Below are positions 1 through 5,055 of a stretch of 5,055 bases of DNA, in pieces (the stretch's first letter is position 1; every line of letters begins with the position of its first letter). Position numbers and translations under genes: made by a program. The stretch is from an uncultured Lachnospiraceae bacterium (GTDB lineage: Bacteria > Bacillota > Clostridia > Lachnospirales > Lachnospiraceae), in assembly GCA_947565255.1 (NCBI GenBank), contig CANOFI010000183.1, positions 1 through 5,055 of the forward strand, read 5' to 3'. The notes under the pieces are model-generated. The model did no database searches. It saw only the letters and a list, made by a program, of their open reading frames with translations, and was not told the origin of the DNA.

Positions 1-42
1 GTCAGTTCGGCTGCGAAGTAGAGCCACGGCATCAGACAGAGG

Positions 43-1281
43 ATGGAGACGAAGGAAGCCGTACAGGAGGCAGAAAAACAGCCGGTACGGGCGGATGACA
101 TAAAAAAACAGATTACAAAGACCGGGGAAAGTGAATTTATTTTTGAAGAGCTTTCGGTTGAGATGGAGGGTGCGTGTTTTATTCCGCTTAAACAGTTAAA
201 CCAGCTTCGGAGGGATGGACTTATCGCAGTGAGGCAGGCAGCTGTGCAGTCCTTTAGAAGAACAGTGCCGGCCAGTCTGGAACATGCATCGTTTAAAAAA
301 GCGTGTCAGCCGTTAAAAGATAGCCGGATGGAGGACTACGGGGCAGGGATGGCAAGGTGTCTTGCCTGCGCGATGGTGGAGACAATAGAGCAAATGGAGG
401 TTATCTTGCAGTATCCGCAGATTGACCGGCTTTATGTCAGCATCCACGCCTTTACAGGGGATGCGGTTCCAAAAGGACAGGGCAGGGAGGCATGCGGAAA
501 AGCCCCCGGACTTTTGCAGCTGAACCGCGCCGTAAAACAGTGCCGCGAAGCGGGAAAGGCATTTTATCTGGTTCTTCCGGCAGTCTGGAGAATGGATACC
601 TGTGAAAAGCTGTCCGCTGCAATGGGCTTTCAAACAGAGGCAGAAACGAAGGAAGGGCTGAAACGGTTTCTTGACGGGCTGGCGGCACAAATTGATGGAA
701 TTGTTGCAAAAAACATGGAAGTTTTTACAATTGCAAAAATATGCAGTGAGGGGAAAGCCCTTCCGGTACATTTGGACTTTACGGCATACGCGATGAATGC
801 GGCTTCGATACAATGCTGGAAGGAATTAGGCGCAGCTTCCTGCACATTTCAGCCGGAGCTGAATAAGGGCGAACTGTATCATCTGGCGAAAAAGAGAACT
901 CTTCCCATGGAATTGGTGATTTACGGACATATGCCCATGATGGTATCCGCACAGTGTCCGGTCCGCAACACAAAAGGCTGCAGCCAGAAAAAAGAGATTC
1001 TGCATTTAAAAGACCGGAAAGGGAACCGGCATTTTGTCATAAATTATTGTGATACATGTTACAGCATAATTTATAACAGTGATGTCCTGTCTTATATTGA
1101 TATGAGACAGGAGGTGCGCTCTTTAAATCCTGACAGTGTCAGACTGCAGTTTAACATAGAATCTGCCCCTGAGGTGAAACAGGTTATGGATTGTTTTGCA
1201 GCTGGGTATTCGGGGGAAGAAAAACAGGTGCAATGGCCGGAGAAAGTCACAAGAGGTCATTGGAAACGAGGTGTAGAATAG
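43..1281 (+). CDS. U32 family protein, C-terminal half (partial or interrupted)
   Basis: This is the C-terminal half of a long U32 family protein (annotated as collagenase-like peptidase; characterised relatives such as RlhA and TrhP act in RNA hydroxylation). Residues about 6-60 match the linker/DUF3656-type region, with the KTG-x-x-x-F and FIPLKQLNQLRR motifs. Residues about 210-360 resemble the closing part of a U32-like barrel, including YGHMPMM and the four cysteines C305, C313, C336 and C339 (C-x7-C and C-x2-C), which could bind an iron-sulfur cluster by analogy with UbiU/UbiV; that is inference. The family's N-terminal half is absent and should lie upstream of the window. The ATG at 43 is only the first ATG after an in-frame TAG at 19-21. 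It has no properly spaced ribosome binding site (AGAGG abuts it), so it is doubtful as a native start. The gene ends in TAG directly against the next ATG, suggesting co-transcription with the cell-wall genes. Family assignment is firm; substrate and integrity are not. Confidence 0.78.
   Translation: METKEAVQEAEKQPVRADDIKKQITKTGESEFIFEELSVEMEGACFIPLKQLNQLRRDGLIAVRQAAVQSFRRTVPASLEHASFKKACQPLKDSRMEDYGAGMARCLACAMVETIEQMEVILQYPQIDRLYVSIHAFTGDAVPKGQGREACGKAPGLLQLNRAVKQCREAGKAFYLVLPAVWRMDTCEKLSAAMGFQTEAETKEGLKRFLDGLAAQIDGIVAKNMEVFTIAKICSEGKALPVHLDFTAYAMNAASIQCWKELGAASCTFQPELNKGELYHLAKKRTLPMELVIYGHMPMMVSAQCPVRNTKGCSQKKEILHLKDRKGNRHFVINYCDTCYSIIYNSDVLSYIDMRQEVRSLNPDSVRLQFNIESAPEVKQVMDCFAAGYSGEEKQVQWPEKVTRGHWKRGVE
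1268..1273 (+). promoter_or_regulatory. Ribosome binding site for the SEDS gene
   Basis: GAGGTG lies 8 bases before the ATG at 1282, inside the last codons of the U32 gene. It fixes the SEDS start, and since the upstream stop codon directly touches this ATG it suggests translational coupling. Confidence 0.75.
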
Positions 1282-3057
1282 ATGGAACAGGTACTTTTGG
1301 AATTGTCGAAATATGCAATATTGCTTCTGTTTTTGATGTTTACGTTAACGGGCTTTCGTGCCATTGGAAAGAATAAGGGCAGACTGTTTTACGTACAGAG
1401 AGTGTTTCTGCTGGGTGTGCATTTTTTGGCGTATGTAACCTTTTTTATCCATACAAAGGAGATGAAATACCTGCTGTTTTATGGGGTACAGCTCATATAT
1501 TTTATTGCGGTTATGGTGCTTTATGATGTTTTCTATCCCAAAATGTCAAAGCTTATTGTAAACAATATGTGCATGCTGCTGGCCATCGGATTTGTGATGA
1601 TTGCCCGTATTACCTTTGACAGGGCTGTAAAGCAGTTTGTGATTGTCGTTGGCGCCAGTGCGCTTGGTCTTTTCGTGCCGTTTTTTATTCGGAAAATGCG
1701 CTGGCTGTCGAAATGCGTCTGGCTGTATGCAATGGCAGGAATCGGGCTTCTTGCCGTAATGAAGCTGGCCGGAAGCATTACGTATGGTGCAAGCATATCC
1801 TTTCGCATTGCGGGAATTACAATACAGCCGATAGAGCTTGTCAAAATCATTTTTGTGTTCTTTCTTGCATCTTTTCTTGCAAAACGGCACGATTTAAAAT
1901 CCATTCTGATTGTATCGGCTGTGTCCGCCGTGCATGTTCTTCTGCTTGTATGGTCGAGGGAGCTTGGAGGGGCGTTGATTTTCTGTGTCGTCTATCTGTG
2001 TCTGGTTTATGTTGCGACGAGGCAGCCGCTTTATTTTATAGGCGGGCTGGCCGGGGGCTCTGCTGCCGCGGTTGTGGCTTATCATTTGTTCCACCATGTA
2101 AAGGTGCGTGTACTGACCTGGAGCACGCCGTTTTCTGTTATTAAAAACGATACCAGCCAGATTTCCCAGTCGCTGTTTGCCATTGGTACCGGCGGGTGGT
2201 TCGGCATGGGGCTGATGGAGGGAATGCCGCAGACGATACCGGTTGCATCGGAGGATTTTATTTTTTCGGCGATTACGGAGGAATTGGGCATGTGCTTTTC
2301 CTTTTGTATGATTTTAATCTGCCTGAGTACATTTATTATGTTTATCAATATTGCGACAAAAATACGGGAGCCGTTTTATAAGCTTGTGGCGACCGGGCTT
2401 GGAGTCGGGTATATTTTTCAGGTGTTTCTGACGATCGGGGGCGGAAGCAAGTTTATTCCGCTTACGGGCGTCACGCTTCCGCTTGTCAGTTATGGTGGAA
2501 GCTCCGTACTGTGTTCCATTTTGATTTTTCAGATTATTCAGGGAATCTATGTGCTTAAGGCGAAGGAGGATAAGATTCCTTATGAGGAGTCTGAGGATTC
2601 TTATGAAGATGAGGAAGGGTATTATGAGCCGGATGAGGAATATGAGGAAGAGGAGTATGACAGGCCGGACGATGGATACGGGGATGAAGAATATGACGGC
2701 GGGACAGATTATTATGACGAGGAAGAGTTTGACGGATACGATGAGGAGTATGAAGAAGAGGATGAGGAATATGACGGATATGCCGGGGAGTATGAAGAAG
2801 AGGACGGGGAATATGACAGATATGCCAGGGAGTATGAAGAAGAAGACAGGGAATATGATAATGCGCCGGAAGAAATTGTGTTTGACGACGACTTTTTGTA
2901 CCAGCAGGTGGAAGAAAGAGAGCGTTTAAAACGGAAACGCGCCTACGAGGAATATCAAAGCCAGAAACAGCAAAAACCGCCCAAATCGCAGTATGATGAG
3001 TATGCGGCGGCGGATGAGATGCAGCTTCACATACCGGAAGAATTTTTTGATGATTAG
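1282..3057 (+). CDS. FtsW/RodA/SpoVE (SEDS) peptidoglycan glycosyltransferase with acidic repeat tail
   Basis: This is an integral membrane SEDS protein, the family that polymerises lipid II into glycan strands together with a class B PBP. About 13 hydrophobic segments can be picked out: three extra N-terminal ones (about residues 5-84) and then a ten-segment SEDS core (about 92-425). Family signatures are QPIELVKI (182-189), ELGGALIF (227-234), the loop QSLFAIGTGGWFGMGL (296-311), DFIFSAITEELG (325-336) and VSYGGSS (402-408). D325 aligns with the catalytic Asp of RodA/FtsW. Departures from the usual pattern are no Trp in the GAxxW-like stretch (169-175), QPIE for QPSE, and SED where HTD is usual. 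Residues about 427-591 form a hydrophilic tail, expected to be cytoplasmic: a D/E/Y-rich repeat block (about 430-527), then a charged, possibly helical stretch (about 541-570) and an acidic end. Typical SEDS proteins are about 370-470 residues, so the tail explains the length of 591. Whether it serves elongation, division or sporulation cannot be decided from sequence. Confidence 0.95.
   Translation: MEQVLLELSKYAILLLFLMFTLTGFRAIGKNKGRLFYVQRVFLLGVHFLAYVTFFIHTKEMKYLLFYGVQLIYFIAVMVLYDVFYPKMSKLIVNNMCMLLAIGFVMIARITFDRAVKQFVIVVGASALGLFVPFFIRKMRWLSKCVWLYAMAGIGLLAVMKLAGSITYGASISFRIAGITIQPIELVKIIFVFFLASFLAKRHDLKSILIVSAVSAVHVLLLVWSRELGGALIFCVVYLCLVYVATRQPLYFIGGLAGGSAAAVVAYHLFHHVKVRVLTWSTPFSVIKNDTSQISQSLFAIGTGGWFGMGLMEGMPQTIPVASEDFIFSAITEELGMCFSFCMILICLSTFIMFINIATKIREPFYKLVATGLGVGYIFQVFLTIGGGSKFIPLTGVTLPLVSYGGSSVLCSILIFQIIQGIYVLKAKEDKIPYEESEDSYEDEEGYYEPDEEYEEEEYDRPDDGYGDEEYDGGTDYYDEEEFDGYDEEYEEEDEEYDGYAGEYEEEDGEYDRYAREYEEEDREYDNAPEEIVFDDDFLYQQVEERERLKRKRAYEEYQSQKQQKPPKSQYDEYAAADEMQLHIPEEFFDD
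2626..2859 (+). repeat. In-frame tandem repeats coding an acidic tyrosine-rich tail (3 x 36 bp, then 3 x 42 bp)
   Basis: Within the SEDS gene, residues 449-484 read as three diverged 12-residue units (EPDEEYEEEEYD, RPDDGYGDEEYD, GGTDYYDEEEFD). Residues 485-526 read as three closely similar 14-residue units (GYDEEYEEEDEEYD, GYAGEYEEEDGEYD, RYAREYEEEDREYD), at bases 2734-2775, 2776-2817 and 2818-2859. Every unit ends in (E)EYD, EFD or a close variant. The 42-base copies are still similar at DNA level (shared GAGTATGAAGAAGA core), which points to recent duplication, whereas the 36-base units are older or freer to drift. Copy number is likely to vary between strains through slippage or recombination. 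Confidence 0.85.
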
Positions 3058-3061
3058 GAGG
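3056..3061 (+). promoter_or_regulatory. Ribosome binding site for the class B PBP gene
   Basis: A consensus AGGAGG overlaps the TAG stop of the SEDS gene and sits 7 bases before the ATG at 3069. It is the strongest ribosome binding site in the window and supports coupled, high-level translation of the PBP with its SEDS partner. Confidence 0.88.
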
Positions 3062-3068
3062 CCTTAAG

Positions 3069-4502
3069 ATGGAAAAACAGAGAAAAAAAGGCATTCGAAG
3101 CCGGGAAATGATTATACTGACCTGTCTGTTTGTAGTTGTTTTTTTAGGACTTATGGGGTATTTGGGTTATTATCAGATGACGATAAGCGAGGATGTCATT
3201 AACAGTCCGTACAACCGGAGAAGACAGGATTTGTTAGCCCAGAAGGTGGTGCGCGGGAAAATAGAAACGTCCGACGGAAAGGTGATTGCGCAGACCATTA
3301 CCGATACATCCGGAAAGGAAGTGCGCAGCTATCCGTATGATGACTTGTTTGCGCATGTTGCCGGGTATTCTGTCAACGGCGGTTCCGGGCTTGAGGCGTA
3401 CAATAACATCCGTCTGCTGCAGTCGAATGTGCTGTTTACCAAACAGCTGGCCAGCAATTTGAAGGGAGAAAAAAATGTGGGTGACAATGTGATAACCACC
3501 CTCAATTACGATGTGCAGAAAGCGGCTTATGATGCATTGGGAAATAACCGCGGCGCAGTTGTCGCATTAGAGCCGGAGACGGGTAAGGTGCTTGGAATGG
3601 TTTCTAAACCGGATTTTAATCCGAATCAGGTGGAGGAGTTATGGGAGGAATTTTTAAAGGATGACAGCAAAAACGGCATACTGGTCAACCGTGCCACGCA
3701 GGGACAGTATCCTCCGGGTTCTACCTTTAAAATTTTTACAATGCTGGAATATCTCCGGGAAAATCCGGATGCGAAGGATACCTATTCCTATACGTGCAAG
3801 GGCAGCCATAAAAACAGCCAGGGGGATGTGATTAACTGCTATCATGGCACGGTGCACGGAAAACTGAATTTAAAGCAGTCCTTTACCCATTCCTGCAACT
3901 CTTCTTTTGTCAATATCGGTCTTAACATTGACCGGAACCAGCTGAAGGACTTGTGTGAGGAGTTTGGATTCGGGAGCAAATTTTCGATTGGAATTGCTGA
4001 GAAAAAGAGCACCATTTCTGCCAGTGATAAGACGAGCGAATACAAATGGATGCAGACGGTAATCGGACAGGGAGATACGCTGGTAACGCCTCTGCAGATG
4101 GCTTTGACGGCTGCGGCGATTGCAAATGACGGAGTTGAGATGAAGCCGTATCTTGTGGATTATGTGGAAAATGCGGATGGAAGCCGTATACGGACATTTG
4201 ATGAGGAAGAATTCGCAACACCTCTGTCGAAGGAGGAGTGTGCACTTTTGCAGGATTATATGGAGGAGACTGTGGATTCCGGCACGGCCTCTGCACTGTC
4301 CGGGACATCGTATACAGCCGGAGGAAAGACGGGTTCTGCCGAATATGGAACGACAAAAGGCAAGAGCCATGCCTGGTTTGTCGGATACGCGAAGAATGGG
4401 GATAAGTCTATTGCTATTGCAGTGATTGTGGAGGGGGCCGGGAGCGGCGGGCATGCGGCGGTGCCGGTTGCCAAACAGGTGTTCGATTCGTATTTGAAGT
4501 GA
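3069..4502 (+). CDS. Class B penicillin-binding protein (PbpA-like D,D-transpeptidase)
   Basis: This is a membrane-anchored transpeptidase that crosslinks stem peptides of new peptidoglycan outside the cell and is a target of beta-lactams. A short basic cytoplasmic N-terminus is followed by one membrane anchor (about residues 14-36). An N-terminal module (about 45-140) contains the RGKI-x-T-x-DGKVIA motif (62-74) and GLEAYNN (107-113). The transpeptidase domain runs from about 143 to 477, with the acylated serine in S218-TFK (K221), the SCN motif at 275-277 and KTG at 420-422; all three are intact. C243 and C257 frame a loop before the SCN motif and could form an extracellular disulfide (inference). 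At 477 residues it is much shorter than classical PBP2 or PBP3 and resembles the compact PbpA type found next to rodA in actinobacteria. It starts 11 bases after the SEDS gene, so the two almost certainly form a functional pair. It shows no PASTA domains. Confidence 0.95.
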   Translation: MEKQRKKGIRSREMIILTCLFVVVFLGLMGYLGYYQMTISEDVINSPYNRRRQDLLAQKVVRGKIETSDGKVIAQTITDTSGKEVRSYPYDDLFAHVAGYSVNGGSGLEAYNNIRLLQSNVLFTKQLASNLKGEKNVGDNVITTLNYDVQKAAYDALGNNRGAVVALEPETGKVLGMVSKPDFNPNQVEELWEEFLKDDSKNGILVNRATQGQYPPGSTFKIFTMLEYLRENPDAKDTYSYTCKGSHKNSQGDVINCYHGTVHGKLNLKQSFTHSCNSSFVNIGLNIDRNQLKDLCEEFGFGSKFSIGIAEKKSTISASDKTSEYKWMQTVIGQGDTLVTPLQMALTAAAIANDGVEMKPYLVDYVENADGSRIRTFDEEEFATPLSKEECALLQDYMEETVDSGTASALSGTSYTAGGKTGSAEYGTTKGKSHAWFVGYAKNGDKSIAIAVIVEGAGSGGHAAVPVAKQVFDSYLK

Positions 4503-4510
4503 TGGGGATG

Positions 4511-4528
4511 AAAAAGGTATCACTTTTT
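4511..4528 (+). terminator. Weak AT-rich hairpin after the PBP gene, possible terminator
   Basis: AAAAAG at 4511-4516 and CTTTTT at 4523-4528 are exact inverted repeats around a 6-base loop; a G-U pair and a T-A pair could extend the stem by two. It lies 8 bases past the PBP stop. The stem is almost all A-T and the T run is part of the stem, followed by an A run rather than more T, so it would be a poor intrinsic terminator. The other 50 or so bases of this gap hold nothing else that I can support, and no clear promoter. Confidence 0.25.
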
Positions 4529-4569
4529 TAAAAAAAAGAGGATGAATATAAGGGAGCTGTTGGAAGGGT

Positions 4570-5055
4570 ATGTATCATAGTATCATTAGAATTTTAGGGG
4601 ATTTGCTGCTGACAGCAGTTTGTTTTGTTGTAGGAAATATTGTATGTATGGGCTTTCCGCTGCTGAAATGGAATAGAAGATTAAAAAATAGTACGTTTCT
4701 GATTGAAAAAGAGAACTATTGTGAAAAGCAGGGAAAAATAGAGTGCGGGGGATATTCGGCTGCTTATGTCTACCGCCATCTTGGAAAAGCGGTGAATGGG
4801 TTAGAGTTATATAAGGAGACGCCATGCAAAACCTCCAGGGGGTATGTATATTGTAAAGGCATTGTAAAACTTGCGAAGAAATATGGTTTTTCTGCAAAGC
4901 TAAGAACCGGCAATATAACCGCGCTGAAAAATACGATCGCAAAGGGAACTCCGGTAATTGTAATGATACGAACCAGAAGCAGAGCCGCGTCGCTGCATTA
5001 TGTTCCGCTTGTTGGATATGATGCAGAATTTTTTTATGCGGTGGATTCCATGGCT
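4570..5055 (+). CDS. Membrane-anchored C39-like cysteine protease family protein (partial, runs off right edge)
   Basis: An open frame of 162 codons continues past the window edge. A hydrophobic N-terminal segment (about residues 8-31) suggests a membrane anchor or uncleaved signal. The rest resembles the papain-fold C39/C39-like group. ECGGYSAAYVYRHLG at 58-72 gives a candidate nucleophile C59, with Q54 as a possible oxyanion-hole residue. LHYVPLVGYD at 142-151 gives a candidate catalytic H143, and YAVDS at 156-160 supplies the usual Asp (D159). Such domains cleave leader or other peptides, often at Gly-Gly sites, but no ABC transporter part is visible here and the substrate is unknown. An in-frame TAA at 4549-4551 makes ATG 4570 the first usable ATG. 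Its ribosome site is imperfect: AAGGGAG at 4550-4556 is 13 bases away and GGAAGGG at 4562-4568 is too close. An internal ATG at 4648 would lose most of the anchor. It is more AT-rich than the three genes before it and may be a separate transcription unit. Confidence 0.72.
   Translation, partial: MYHSIIRILGDLLLTAVCFVVGNIVCMGFPLLKWNRRLKNSTFLIEKENYCEKQGKIECGGYSAAYVYRHLGKAVNGLELYKETPCKTSRGYVYCKGIVKLAKKYGFSAKLRTGNITALKNTIAKGTPVIVMIRTRSRAASLHYVPLVGYDAEFFYAVDSMA

Noticed and set aside
102..108. Run of seven A as a possible slippery site that could repair the U32 frame
   Set aside because: Both alternative frames from the window edge stop at or before 103, so slippage here could not join upstream coding to the downstream frame.
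2549..2929. Plus-strand open frame with repeated Met-Thr-Asp-Met-Pro-Gly-Ser-Met-Lys-Lys units
   Set aside because: It is the shifted reading of the same repeats in the SEDS tail, with Met/Lys/Arg composition forced by the acidic codons, and has no independent start signal or family match.
2555..3094. Long minus-strand open frame of about 179 codons, rich in His and Pro
   Set aside because: It lies exactly opposite the GAN/TAT-rich repeat tail; reverse-complemented GAA/GAG/GAT/TAT codons naturally give an open, His/Pro/Ile-rich frame. It has no recognisable domain and overlaps a certain gene.
3870..4523. Minus-strand open frame of about 217 codons opposite the PBP
   Set aside because: It lies wholly across the transpeptidase domain, which has intact motifs. 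Its translation is Arg/Ser/Cys-rich with no family resemblance, as expected from an antisense shadow.
4542..4580. Tiny 12-codon open frame beginning MNIRELLEG before the C39-like gene
   Set aside because: It follows AGAGG with no proper spacing, ends inside the next gene and is too short to support. A leader-peptide role would need conservation data.
4607..4619. Small near-perfect palindrome CTGCTGACAGCAG
   Set aside because: It falls within the coding sequence for the Leu-Leu-Thr-Ala-Val membrane segment; arms of six bases around one centre base are expected by chance, and no operator context is visible.
4586..4942. Minus-strand open frame opposite the C39-like gene
   Set aside because: The + strand frame has a membrane segment and coherent Cys, His and Asp motifs across the same bases; the antisense translation shows nothing recognisable.

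Overview
The window looks like a low-to-mid GC Gram-positive anaerobe of the Clostridia, most likely Lachnospiraceae-like. This rests on the gene families (a long-form U32 protein, a SEDS polymerase paired with a short PbpA-like class B PBP), strong GAGG/AGGAGG ribosome binding sites, AT-rich gaps and tight co-directional packing. The exact genus cannot be read from the sequence. All recognisable genes lie on the + strand.

Layout: (1) 1-1281 holds the C-terminal half of a U32 family (peptidase / RNA-hydroxylation type) protein. Its N-terminal half is expected upstream of the window, but an in-frame TAG at 19-21 interrupts the reading frame, so the gene may be broken here or may carry a sequencing error. 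(2) 1282-3057 encodes a polytopic SEDS (FtsW/RodA/SpoVE) peptidoglycan glycosyltransferase. It has extra N-terminal membrane segments and an unusual tail of about 165 residues, acidic and tyrosine-rich, built from 12- and 14-residue repeats. (3) 3069-4502 encodes a single-pass class B penicillin-binding protein (transpeptidase) with all three active-site motifs intact. (4) 4503-4569 is a short AT-rich gap with a weak hairpin. (5) 4570 to the right edge is the start of a membrane-anchored C39-like papain-fold cysteine protease, cut off by the window.

The SEDS and PBP genes are 11 bases apart and form a cognate polymerase/transpeptidase pair: one polymerises lipid II into glycan strands and the other crosslinks them. 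The U32 gene directly abuts the SEDS start, so the three are probably co-transcribed. The C39-like gene follows after a longer gap, is visibly more AT-rich, and may be a separate unit. I see no RNA genes, CRISPR arrays, insertion sequences, origins or convincing promoters. The genes are mostly ordinary housekeeping cell-wall genes; the repeat tail and the interrupted U32 frame are the two points most worth attention.
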